From DATBGZ01 sp036557785 (GTDB lineage Bacteria > Actinomycetota > Actinomycetes > Mycobacteriales > Micromonosporaceae): a stretch of DNA of 52,582 nt. Below are positions 8,092 to 15,778 of this stretch, one piece after another; position 1 is the first letter of the stretch; each line of letters opens with the position of its first letter. A program made the position numbers and the translations under genes. Below the pieces are notes generated by a model. That model was not told where the DNA came from, searched no databases, and saw only the letters and a program-made list of their open reading frames with translations. The stretch is taken from positions 1 through 52,582 of the forward strand of contig DATBGZ010000087.1 in NCBI GenBank assembly GCA_036557785.1, read 5' to 3'.

Positions 8092-8957
8092 CAGCGAAGG
8101 ATCACACCGGCCACGTAGCAGACCGGCGCCGCGAACGCGAACGCGCCCAGCGGTCCCTGCATGTGGCGGGCCAGCCACATGAACGGAGCGTCACCCTCGA
8201 GCTTGCGGCCCGCCTCGGCATATCCCGTGCCGAGGTCCACCACCACGGCGACGAGCACCGCCGCCATGCCGACCAGCGCGCCGGCCAGCACGCTCATGCC
8301 AGCCAGCAGGGCGCCCGCGACGCCGCCCGAGGCCGTACCCGCCATCGCTCCCGCGATGACCCCGGTGGAGCCGCGAGGCACCTGCCTGGAGATCCTCGGC
8401 ACCGGCATGAAGACATCACACCACCGGGCGGTGGCCAGCCCGATGCCCACCGAGGCGAGCGCGGCAAGCAGCACCTGGTCACCCAGGGGCTGCCGGGAGA
8501 GCACCGCCAACGGGGTGAACGCGCACACCCCGATCACGACGACCATGGTGACGCCGAGTGACTCGGTCACCCCGGCCCGGCCACCGCGCAGGGCAAGCTG
8601 GCCGAGGACCGCCGCGACGAACCCCCCGGCGATGACGTAGCCGACCGGAGCAAGCGACGCGTCCTTCGGCAGGTTGACCGCCACCCCGGCCCCGGCGGCG
8701 GTGATCAGCCCGACGATGGCGACGACCCACGGGCTCGGCGGCCTGCTCGCCACGGTCCAGGCGAGGACGAAGAGCATCTGCGCACCGAAGATGACGACCG
8801 TGAACCCGTATTGCGTCGCCTGCGATCCGATGATCAAGCCAAAGGCAAGCACGATCGAGAACCCGCCGATCGCCAGCGAGAGCATCCGCCGGACCGGCAC
8901 TGCGGGGCCGGTGTCCGTCGCATTGCGCCGGGGCCGCCTGCGGGCCGATGCGCGCAT
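8091..8957 (-). CDS. Polytopic membrane protein of unknown function
   Basis: About 288 aa with seven to eight hydrophobic segments, e.g. MLSLAIGGFSIVLAFGLIIG, GFTVVIFGAQMLFVLAWTVA, WVVAIVGLITAAGAGVAV, VGYVIAGGFVAAVLGQLAL and a Gly/Ala-rich helix near GALLAGMSVLAGALVGMAAV. The N-terminus is strongly basic (RASARRRPRRN). I recognise no transporter motif. The start is uncertain: ATG 8957 is chosen because upstream sequence is Gly/Pro/Arg-rich, but ATG 9008 is also possible and neither has a clear ribosome site. It is translationally coupled to the DUF2993 gene, so the two may act together in the envelope. Confidence 0.7.
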   Translation of the reverse strand: MRASARRRPRRNATDTGPAVPVRRMLSLAIGGFSIVLAFGLIIGSQATQYGFTVVIFGAQMLFVLAWTVASRPPSPWVVAIVGLITAAGAGVAVNLPKDASLAPVGYVIAGGFVAAVLGQLALRGGRAGVTESLGVTMVVVIGVCAFTPLAVLSRQPLGDQVLLAALASVGIGLATARWCDVFMPVPRISRQVPRGSTGVIAGAMAGTASGGVAGALLAGMSVLAGALVGMAAVLVAVVVDLGTGYAEAGRKLEGDAPFMWLARHMQGPLGAFAFAAPVCYVAGVILR

Positions 8958-9354
8958 GGGACGGCCGCGGGAAACGCCGCCGCGGACGGGGGCTACCCTG
9001 CGGCCCATCGGCCCGCCCGGGCCGCCGGCGCGTGCCGGGACGGCGAGGCCAGGTCCCGGGCGGCCGAGGCGGGGGTCGCCCGCGGCGAGGCGGGCGCGGT
9101 CGTCGGGTCCGGGTGGGAGCACGCCCCGATCGTGCCATAAAGCAATCCCGCCCACGCTTCGCCCGCCCATGAGACGACCCCGCCTCCCTTCAACGACATG
9201 CGTCCGCCATGTGAACCAGATGGTGGTGTGAGCGGCACTGCCGGTTAAGGTGTCGCTATCGACCCGTCACCGAGGCCGGGTACCTGCGAAACCTCTCGGT
9301 TCCCACGGGTGTCCGCAAACCCCGAGGGCTCGGCTCGATTTTGGAGGGTTGGCG
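8958..9354. other. Divergent intergenic region upstream of glnR
   Basis: About 400 bases between the membrane-protein gene (minus) and glnR (plus), or about 345 if the former begins at 9008. It must hold the promoters for both directions. I could not find convincing -35/-10 pairs or a full GlnR box. The first 100 bases are extremely GC-rich. Confidence 0.4.
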
Positions 9355-10098
9355 TTGGAGATCCTGCTTCTGACAGCAGCCACCGATGCCGGCGGCTCCG
9401 CTGGCGTCCTCCCGGCTCTCGATCTGCTGCCCCACACGCTGCGCACCGCCCCCCGCGACGTGCGCGCGCTCATGGCCGGCACCAGCCCGGACGTCGTCGT
9501 CATCGACGCCCGCACGGAGCTCGCCGAGGCCCGGGCGACCTGTCGCATGCTGCACGCGACTGGTCTGGGAGTCCCGATGCTCGCCGTGGTGACCGAGGCC
9601 GGCCTCGTCGCCCTCAACGCCGACTGGGGTGTCGACGACGTGATCCTCGCCACCGCCGGTCCGGCAGAGGCCGAGGCGCGGCTGCGGCTGGCCGTCGGGC
9701 GGCTGTCGAGCACGGCGTCGGTCGGCGGGGGCGTGATCCGCGCCGGCGAGCTGACCATCGACCCCGACACCTACGCGGCGAAACTCAAGGGCCGGCCGCT
9801 GGACCTCACGTACAAGGAGTTCGAGCTGCTCAAGTTCCTCGCCCAGCACCCCGGTCGCGTCTTCACCCGGGACCAGTTGCTGCGTGAGGTCTGGGGTTAC
9901 GACTACTTCGGTGGCACCCGTACCGTCGACGTGCACGTCCGTCGCCTGCGCGCCAAGCTCGGCTCGGAGTACGAGTCGATGATCGGCACGGTCCGGCAGG
10001 TCGGCTACAAGTTCGTCACTCCGCCGAAGCGCTCCGCGCTCTCCGAGGCCGAGTCACTCGCCGCTGCACGTGAGCGGACCACGGTCCCGACTTCCTGA
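9355..10098 (+). CDS. glnR: Orphan response regulator GlnR
   Basis: 247 aa global nitrogen-metabolism transcription factor of actinobacteria. The receiver-like N-terminal domain (about 1-115) contains VVVIDAR, with the Asp that in GlnR stabilises the dimer rather than taking phosphate, and GVDDVILATAGPAEAEARLRLA, nearly the family consensus. The OmpR-type winged helix (about 140-230) contains KLKGRPLDLTYKEFELLKFL, QHPGRVFTRDQLL, EVWGYDYFGGTRTVDVHVRR and IGTVRQVGYKFV. TTG 9355 is chosen because GGAGGG (9343-9348) stands 6 bases before it and the protein then begins LEILLLT like other GlnRs; the longer ATG frame from 9250 adds a non-conserved tail. No partner histidine kinase is adjacent, as expected. 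Confidence 0.95.
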   Translation: MEILLLTAATDAGGSAGVLPALDLLPHTLRTAPRDVRALMAGTSPDVVVIDARTELAEARATCRMLHATGLGVPMLAVVTEAGLVALNADWGVDDVILATAGPAEAEARLRLAVGRLSSTASVGGGVIRAGELTIDPDTYAAKLKGRPLDLTYKEFELLKFLAQHPGRVFTRDQLLREVWGYDYFGGTRTVDVHVRRLRAKLGSEYESMIGTVRQVGYKFVTPPKRSALSEAESLAAARERTTVPTS

Positions 10099-10150
10099 CC
10101 CGGATCCCGTCGGCGCCACGGTTCGGCGGGCACCCGGAAAGGCGGACTGG

Positions 10151-11152
10151 GTGGCAGGAAGCGATCCGAGCGGCTACGCCGTCGTGGTGGGTGAGGCGCT
10201 CATCGACCTCGTCGAGACGCCTGCCGAGGGCGGGAACGTGTTCCGGCCCCTGGTTGGTGGTGCGCCCCTCAACGTGGCGGCCGGCATCGCACGGCTCGGG
10301 GCCCGGGCCGAGCTTGTCAGCGCCATCGGTACCGACGCGTTGGGGCAACGGATCTGGGACCTGATGGCCCGGCTCGGCGTGGGCGTACGGGGGTGCAGCC
10401 GGGTCGATGTCCCGACGACGCTTGCCGTGACGAGCCTGCGTGCGGCGGTGCCGGAGTTCGCCTTCTATGTCCCGGCTGGGCCCCCGGACGCGTCGCCCGA
10501 GGCTGTCTCGTTCGGCCAGATCGGGCCCGAGGCGCTCGACCGCGACCTGGTCGCTGGCGCGTCGGTCCTGTACTGCGGCTCCATCGCCCTGCTCTATGCC
10601 AGCGCCCGGGAGGTGGCTCGACGGGCCTGGTCGGTGCCCGGACCGCTGCGGGTGCTGGACCCGAACGTACGGCCGCGGCTGCTCCGCGACGCCTCCGCGC
10701 TGCGTTCGACCATCGAGGAGTTCGCGTCCGAGGCTGATCTCGTGCAGCTCAGCGCCGCCGATGCGACGACGCTCTTCGATCTGGAACCCGTTGCCGCCGC
10801 TGGGCACCTGCGTGACGCCGGTGCCCGGGCGGTCGTGGTCACCCTCGGCGCGGACGGGGTGCACGCCGACGTCGAAGCACGGACCGGCCTCGGCGTCGCG
10901 GCGCCCGTTGTCGAGGCCATCGATACGACCGGAGCTGGCGACGCGTGCATGGCCGCGACCATGTACCACCTCCTGGCCCACGGGTGGCCACCGGGCCTCG
11001 ACGCCTGGCGTGACCTGCTCGAGTTCGCGACGACGGCCGCGTCGCTGTCCTGCCGAGCGCCGGGTGGCGCCATGGCCATGCCGGGGCTTGAGGTCATCCA
11101 GTCGGCGAGGAGGCACGCGGGCACCGGTCCCTTCCCGGGCCGTACGGGCTAA
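10151..11152 (+). CDS. PfkB-family carbohydrate kinase (fructokinase-like)
   Basis: About 333 aa ribokinase/PfkB-fold sugar kinase. The N-terminal signature GGAPLNVAAGIARLGARAELVSAIG binds substrate, and the C-terminal AIDTTGAGDACMAATMYHLL supplies the anion hole and catalytic Asp (DTTGAGD). EALIDLVE near the start is typical of fructokinases, but the exact sugar cannot be read. GTG 10151 is preferred because GGAAAGG (10136-10142) stands 8 bases upstream; an earlier ATG at 10070 would overlap glnR by 29 bases. It lies between glnR and mshD, where M. tuberculosis has no such gene. Confidence 0.85.
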   Translation: MAGSDPSGYAVVVGEALIDLVETPAEGGNVFRPLVGGAPLNVAAGIARLGARAELVSAIGTDALGQRIWDLMARLGVGVRGCSRVDVPTTLAVTSLRAAVPEFAFYVPAGPPDASPEAVSFGQIGPEALDRDLVAGASVLYCGSIALLYASAREVARRAWSVPGPLRVLDPNVRPRLLRDASALRSTIEEFASEADLVQLSAADATTLFDLEPVAAAGHLRDAGARAVVVTLGADGVHADVEARTGLGVAAPVVEAIDTTGAGDACMAATMYHLLAHGWPPGLDAWRDLLEFATTAASLSCRAPGGAMAMPGLEVIQSARRHAGTGPFPGRTG

Positions 11153-11155
11153 CGT
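11150..11155 (+). promoter_or_regulatory. -10 hexamer of mshD
   Basis: TAACGT overlaps the stop codon of the kinase gene and stands 6 bases before GTG 11162, predicting a leaderless mshD transcript. The same TAACGT-N6-GTG layout occurs before 24301. Confidence 0.45.
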
Positions 11156-11161
11156 ACTGAT

Positions 11162-12217
11162 GTGGGGAAGATCCAGCCGGATGCGTGGGAGGCGGTCCGC
11201 GAGATCCCGCGCCTCGACCCGCACCAGGTCGCGGAGATCCTCGCGCTGACCCACGCGGCCAGCGACGCCGACGGCGCGTACCCGCTGTCGGAGCATGTTG
11301 TCATGCACCTGCAGCACGGCGGGGACCGACCGGCCACCCACCTGCTCGCCCGCGTCGATGGCCCCCGCGAGTTCGGCCCCTATGACGACGTCGGTCTCGC
11401 CGAGGCGGCACCAGCGGGGATCGGACAACTCGTGGGGTATGCGCACGTCGATCCGACGGACCGGGTCGATGGGCCGTCGGCGGAGTTGTGTGTGCATCCG
11501 CTCTACCGGCGTCGCGGCCTGGGCCGCGCCCTCGTCATGGCCGCGATCGCCGCCGCGGAGCGCCACGATCCCCAGGGCCGGCTGCGCCTGTGGGCACATG
11601 GCGATCACCCGTCGGCGAACGCGCTGGCACTCTCGCTAGGCTTTGTCCGCTCGCGCGTGCTCTGGCAGATGCGGCGTTCGCTCTTCGCCCCGGTTGAGGC
11701 GCCCCGCCTGCCCGACGGCGTGGTGTTGCGCGAGTTTCGACCCGGGGTGGACGACATGGCCTGGCTGGCGCTCAACGCACGCGCCTTCGCCCACCTGCCC
11801 GACCAGGGTCGATGGACCGCCGATGACCTGTCCGCCCGGCTGGCCGAGCCGTGGTTCGACCCGGCGGGATTCCTCATCGCCGAGCGCGAGGCCGACGGCG
11901 CGATGCTCGGCTTCCACTGGACGAAGGTCCACGGTGGACATACCTCGGACGGAGGTGTCCACACCCACGACCACGGCCCGATCGGCGAGGTCTACGTGCT
12001 CGGCGTCGACCCGGACGTGCAGGGCTCAGGCCTGGGCGTGGCTCTGACCCGGGCCGGTCTGCGCTACCTGCGGGGCCGCAACCTGGATCAGGTGATGCTC
12101 TACGTCGACCTGTCGAACGAGCCGGCGGTCCACCTCTACCAGCGACTGGGGTTCTCGCGCTGGTCAACCGATGTCTGCTTCCGTCGGCCGGCCCCGCGGC
12201 CAGAGCGTTCAAGTTGA
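11162..12217 (+). CDS. mshD: Mycothiol synthase MshD
   Basis: 351 aa, two tandem GNAT domains. MshD acetylates the Cys amine of Cys-GlcN-Ins with acetyl-CoA, the last step of mycothiol synthesis, in the cytoplasm. The N-terminal GNAT has the CoA loop VHPLYRRRGLGRALV (about residue 113). The C-terminal, catalytically competent domain has EVYVLGVDPDVQGSGLGVAL (about 277) and the closing NEPAVHLYQRLGF. GTG 11162 follows a -10 hexamer by 6 bases. Next to glnR as in M. tuberculosis (Rv0818-Rv0819). Mycothiol is the actinobacterial low-molecular-weight thiol, which places the organism. Confidence 0.95.
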   Translation: MGKIQPDAWEAVREIPRLDPHQVAEILALTHAASDADGAYPLSEHVVMHLQHGGDRPATHLLARVDGPREFGPYDDVGLAEAAPAGIGQLVGYAHVDPTDRVDGPSAELCVHPLYRRRGLGRALVMAAIAAAERHDPQGRLRLWAHGDHPSANALALSLGFVRSRVLWQMRRSLFAPVEAPRLPDGVVLREFRPGVDDMAWLALNARAFAHLPDQGRWTADDLSARLAEPWFDPAGFLIAEREADGAMLGFHWTKVHGGHTSDGGVHTHDHGPIGEVYVLGVDPDVQGSGLGVALTRAGLRYLRGRNLDQVMLYVDLSNEPAVHLYQRLGFSRWSTDVCFRRPAPRPERSS

Positions 12218-12246
12218 GCCCCGCAGTCGTAGCGTTCGCCACGACG

Positions 12247-13035
12247 TCAGTCCGCCAGCAGCTCGGCCATGCCGTCCGTACGGAGCACGCGGCCAGCGGC
12301 GGTCACCGCCAACGCGTGGTAGCCGGCCGGCCAGTCCAGCCACGAGAGGGCGTCCCCGCCGCGGGCGCAGGCCGCGGTGGCGAGAACATCGGCCCACAGC
12401 AACGACGGCCCCACCACGGTCACCGAGGCCAGCGCGGTCGCGGGCTCTGCCGTGATCGGGTCGACGATGTGCGAACCGCGGTGGGCCGTGCCGGACGTGG
12501 CCACGCCGCCCGCCCAGAGCTCGAGCACCCCGAGGTGTCGGCTCGGGTGCAGCGGGTCCTCCACCGCCACCCTCCAGGGTGGACGGTGCTCCGTGTCACC
12601 GCGTACCGCCAGTGCGATGTCGCCGCCGGCGCCGATGTAGTAGTCATCGTCGATGCCCTCGGTCAGAGCACGGGCCGCTCGCTCGACCGCCCAGCCCTTG
12701 ACCAGTCCGGACGGGTCCAGCGCCAGCGCGCCGTCTGGTCCGGGCAGCCAAGCCGAGAAGTACCCGCCCGTCAACCGGTTCGCCTCGGCGCAGAGCTCGA
12801 GCACCTCAGCGACGGCCGGCGAGCAGGACTGGACGCCGATGGCGCCGCTGCGCAGCCGCGAGATCTCGCTGTCGGCGCGGTAGGTGCTGAAGACCCGATC
12901 CACCTCGACGAGCGCCGCCAAGGCCTCCTCCACCGCCCACTCGCGCAGCAGGCCCGGTGAGTCGCCACGCACGTGGATGCTCACGGGCATGCCCATGATG
13001 TGCCTGACCCACGAGCGCCGCGTCGCCGTGCTCAC
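12247..13035 (-). CDS. apbE: FAD:protein FMN transferase (ApbE family)
   Basis: 262 aa. ApbE enzymes attach FMN through a phosphoester bond to Thr in a D-x-x-S/T-G-A-T motif of exported FMN_bind domains, using FAD. Visible motifs are MGMPVSIHV near the start, VDRVFSTYRADSEISRLRSG, ALDPSGLVKGWAVERA, YYIGAGGDIALAVRG and SHIVDPITAEP, the last typical of the metal/FAD site. No signal peptide is evident, so it may act at the inner face or be anchored otherwise. GTG 13035 overlaps the stop of the FMN_bind gene (GTGA), so enzyme and substrate are coupled. Third gene of the ferric-reductase operon. Confidence 0.92.
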   Translation of the reverse strand: MSTATRRSWVRHIMGMPVSIHVRGDSPGLLREWAVEEALAALVEVDRVFSTYRADSEISRLRSGAIGVQSCSPAVAEVLELCAEANRLTGGYFSAWLPGPDGALALDPSGLVKGWAVERAARALTEGIDDDYYIGAGGDIALAVRGDTEHRPPWRVAVEDPLHPSRHLGVLELWAGGVATSGTAHRGSHIVDPITAEPATALASVTVVGPSLLWADVLATAACARGGDALSWLDWPAGYHALAVTAAGRVLRTDGMAELLAD

Positions 13036-13574
13036 GGGAAATGCGCCATGTCCAGTGCCGACTGCAGGGAGGCGATGTAGCCGTTGCTCGTCACCGTCGC
13101 GCCGGTCACGGCGTCGATGTTCGCGCCCTGTGCGGCGATCACGCTGTCGTGCAGGATCGGTAGCGCGTAGCCGTTGATCTGCAGGTCGAGCCCGTTGGTC
13201 TGGGGATACACCAGCGCCTTGACATCGGTGATGCGACCGCCGGTGATGACAACCTGCACCTGCACCGGCCCCCACCGGGTCGGCACGACGTTGCCATTGA
13301 CGACGGTGTTGGCTGACTGGGACGACGCTCCGCTGCCGCCTGATGAGCCGCCGCCCGAGCTGCCACCGGACCCGGCGGAGCCGCCATTACCGGCGGTCGC
13401 GGGAGTGCCGACGGGATCGGGGCCGGAGACCACACCCACCTGGTTGCCGCCGCCCTGCGCCGCGGCGGGGAGTGCGCCCGGGCTGCGGCTGGTCCGGTAG
13501 CTGAAGAGCAGCACCAGCGCCACGACGGTGACGACGAGGAACATCGCGATACGCATGGATGGCCGGGCTACCAC
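13032..13574 (-). CDS. Exported FMN_bind-domain electron carrier
   Basis: 180 aa. A membrane anchor (MRIAMFLVVTVVALVLLFSY) is followed by a long Gly/Ser/Ala linker and a C-terminal FMN_bind domain (WGPVQVQVVITGGRITDVKAL to the end). The flavinylation motif DAVTGATVTS has Asp at about residue 154 and acceptor Thr at about 160, matching the ApbE target consensus encoded by the next gene. GTG 13574 is chosen because GAGGAG lies 5 bases upstream; ATG 13556 is the alternative. It overlaps the ferric-reductase stop (13568). The flexible linker would let the flavin head swing outside the membrane, passing electrons from the reductase onward. Acceptor unknown. Confidence 0.9.
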   Translation of the reverse strand: MVARPSMRIAMFLVVTVVALVLLFSYRTSRSPGALPAAAQGGGNQVGVVSGPDPVGTPATAGNGGSAGSGGSSGGGSSGGSGASSQSANTVVNGNVVPTRWGPVQVQVVITGGRITDVKALVYPQTNGLDLQINGYALPILHDSVIAAQGANIDAVTGATVTSNGYIASLQSALDMAHFP

Positions 13575-14977
13575 GTGAACTCCTCGCGGTGGATCTGGTC
13601 CTCGGGGACGCCGACCTCGGCGAGGCTGTCGATGACGCTGTCCATCCACTCCGGTGGTCCGCAGACGAACACGTCGTGGACGAGCACGTCCGGGACGAGC
13701 CAGAGCAGCGCACCCGCCCCGCCGAGGTGCGCGAGGTTCGCCGGCAGCCACCCGCCGTGCCGCCATCGCGGTCCATCGAGATAGAAGACCCGGTCGCCAC
13801 GCTCGTGGGCGAAGGCATCGAACTCGCGACGAAAGACGGCCCGTCGGGCGTCACGCACGCGATAGAGCACCGTGACGTCGCCGGGCGCCACGACCAGCTC
13901 GTCCAAAATGGACCTGATCAGCGTGATGCCGACGCCGGCCGCGATGAGCAGCACCTTGCGCCGGCGGCGCCGCTCGGCCGTGACCGCGCCCATCGGCCCT
14001 TCGATGAGCGCGCGCGTCCCGCGGCGCAGTCGGGCAATCCGCGCACTGCCGTCACCGAGGTTCTTGACGGTGATCCTCAGTTCGTGCGATCGCGGCGCCG
14101 CCGAGAGCGTGAAGGGGTGAGCCCGGCTCCAGCCAGGGCCGTCCAGGAACCGCCAGAGAAAGAACTGCCCGGCCTTCGCCTGCAACCGGTCCAGCCGTCG
14201 CCCGCGCAGGTAGACCGAGACCACGCCCGGCGCCTCCTTCGTGACGGCGTGCACCCGCAGCCGGTGGTAGGACGAACGCCACAAGGGTAGGCCGACACGG
14301 AAGACGAGGACCGCGGCGAGCGCGACGGCGTAGAGCGTCCACCAGTACGCCTGGGCCAGCGCGGAGGTCGTGAAATCCGAACCGGTCCATATCTCGTGCG
14401 GGATTGACAGACCAATCCCGAGGTACGCGTAGAGGTGCAGCAGGTGCCACGACTCGTAGCGCAAACGCCTGCGGGCGGCCCGGATCGAGAGCACCACGAC
14501 ACCGACCAGCAACGCGGAGCCCGCGACCGCGAGCAGCATGCCGGGATAGTCGAAGGTCAACTGCCATCCCATGCGTACGACGTCGATGCCCTGCGTGCTG
14601 GCATAGCCGATGGTGATCCAGAAGATGTGGGCGAGCATGAGCCAGAACGAGGTGAACCCGACCTGCCGGTGCCAACGGGCCAACCGGTCCTGCCCGTACC
14701 AGCGCTCCAACCAGGGGATCCGGGCCATCAACAGCACCTGGATCAGCAGCAGGTCGGCGCTGAGCAGGCCGGTGATCCGGCCGAGGCTCGTCGCTGGCCC
14801 GCCCTCCTGGTTCAGGCCCTGCAGGCCGCTGCCGAACAGCCACATGCCGACCACGACCGCTACGGTGAACCACGCGGCGGCGATCGCGAGGTGCGCCTGC
14901 CACGCCCGGTTCCGCGGCGTGGGCGGGCCCCAGACCGTGGCCGGTGCGGCGTCCACGCTGTGCATGCCGGCAATCAT
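13568..14977 (-). CDS. Ferric-reductase-like transmembrane flavoprotein
   Basis: 469 aa. The N-terminal half holds about six helices (residues about 28-235) with His-containing segments (WHRQVGFTSFWLMLAHIFW, SWHLLHLYAYLGIGLSIPHE) that would ligate two hemes as in ferric reductase/NOX families. The C-terminal half is an FNR-like module: FAD site AHPFTLSAAP, pyrophosphate/NAD loop AAGVGITLIRSIL and the ending FVCGPPEWM. It should oxidise cytoplasmic NAD(P)H and move electrons across the membrane. First gene of the operon with FMN_bind and ApbE, transcribed away from a two-component pair across an 87-base gap. ATG 14965 is an alternative start. Confidence 0.9.
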   Translation of the reverse strand: MIAGMHSVDAAPATVWGPPTPRNRAWQAHLAIAAAWFTVAVVVGMWLFGSGLQGLNQEGGPATSLGRITGLLSADLLLIQVLLMARIPWLERWYGQDRLARWHRQVGFTSFWLMLAHIFWITIGYASTQGIDVVRMGWQLTFDYPGMLLAVAGSALLVGVVVLSIRAARRRLRYESWHLLHLYAYLGIGLSIPHEIWTGSDFTTSALAQAYWWTLYAVALAAVLVFRVGLPLWRSSYHRLRVHAVTKEAPGVVSVYLRGRRLDRLQAKAGQFFLWRFLDGPGWSRAHPFTLSAAPRSHELRITVKNLGDGSARIARLRRGTRALIEGPMGAVTAERRRRRKVLLIAAGVGITLIRSILDELVVAPGDVTVLYRVRDARRAVFRREFDAFAHERGDRVFYLDGPRWRHGGWLPANLAHLGGAGALLWLVPDVLVHDVFVCGPPEWMDSVIDSLAEVGVPEDQIHREEFTW

Positions 14978-15052
14978 GGCCCGCGAATCTCAGCGGCGCC
15001 TTGGAAAGCGACTCGTGCGCGTAACACACAGAAAACTCCCAGGATCCGGGCC

Positions 15053-15058
15053 CATGCT
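15053..15058 (+). promoter_or_regulatory. Candidate -10 of the two-component genes
   Basis: CATGCT, 6 bases before GTG 15065, which is in frame with the response regulator. This suggests a leaderless start two codons upstream of ATG 15071. Located in the shared intergenic region with the ferric-reductase operon. Confidence 0.35.
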
Positions 15059-15070
15059 GGTTGGGTGACC

Positions 15071-15778
15071 ATGGGCGAGCGAGGCCTCGGCGCGGCGGTT
15101 CCCGCGGCCGGACCGGCCGTACGGCCGCGCTTGCTGCTCGTCGAGGACGACCGCGAGCTGCTCGCGATGCTCGACCGGGCATTGACCGACTCGGGTTACG
15201 ACGTCCTGCCGGCCATGGATGGCCAACGGGGTCTGCACCTCGCCCTGACCCAGCCCTGCGACGTCATGGTGATCGACCGTGGCCTGCCCGCGATCGAGGG
15301 TCTGGAGCTCACCGCCCGGCTGAGGCGGACCGGGATCCGCACCCCGGTGCTGATCCTCTCCGCGTACGGGACGGTCGGCGACCGGGTCGCCGGACTGGAC
15401 GCCGGGGCAGAGGACTACCTGGTGAAACCCTTCGACCTCGACGAGCTGCAGGCACGACTGCGGGCCCTGCTGCGCCGCAACGACCCACCGGCCGAAGCCG
15501 TGGTGCTGGGCTCCGGCCGGCTCGATGTCAGCGCCCGCGTCGCCCGGCTCGCCGACGGGCGGGAGGTAGCGCTGTCGGCGCGCGAGGCCGACCTCCTCGC
15601 GGTCCTGGCGAGGCGGCCATCCCGCGTCTTCAGCCGTGGCGAGCTGCGCGAGCGGGTCTTCGACGCGGCCGAGTCTGACTCCATTGTGGACACCTACGTG
15701 CACTACCTGCGACGCAAGCTCGGCGGGCCGGTGATCCGCACGGTGCGAGGCCTGGGCTATCGGGCCGGTCGGCTGTGA
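15071..15778 (+). CDS. OmpR-family response regulator
   Basis: 235 aa from ATG 15071 (237 if GTG 15065 is used). The receiver domain (about 20-135) has the acidic pocket LLLVEDD, the phosphoacceptor Asp near residue 69 of the longer frame (VMVIDRGLPA), LILSAYG and the Lys of YLVKPFDLDEL. A winged-helix effector follows (about 150-230) with LSAREADLLAVLARRPSRVFSR and TVRGLGYRAG. The stop overlaps the GTG of the kinase gene. Divergent from the ferric-reductase/FMN_bind/ApbE operon, so it may control that operon; the signal is unknown. Confidence 0.93.
   Translation: MGERGLGAAVPAAGPAVRPRLLLVEDDRELLAMLDRALTDSGYDVLPAMDGQRGLHLALTQPCDVMVIDRGLPAIEGLELTARLRRTGIRTPVLILSAYGTVGDRVAGLDAGAEDYLVKPFDLDELQARLRALLRRNDPPAEAVVLGSGRLDVSARVARLADGREVALSAREADLLAVLARRPSRVFSRGELRERVFDAAESDSIVDTYVHYLRRKLGGPVIRTVRGLGYRAGRL

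Noticed and set aside
9266..9292. GTCAC and GAAAC half-sites upstream of glnR as a GlnR box
   Set aside because: The spacing is 17 bases and the order does not fit the a-site n6 b-site pattern.
14435..15070. N-terminal extension of the response regulator
   Set aside because: The frame is open but antisense to the ferric-reductase gene and carries no domain; starts at 15065/15071 fit the -10 and receiver domain.
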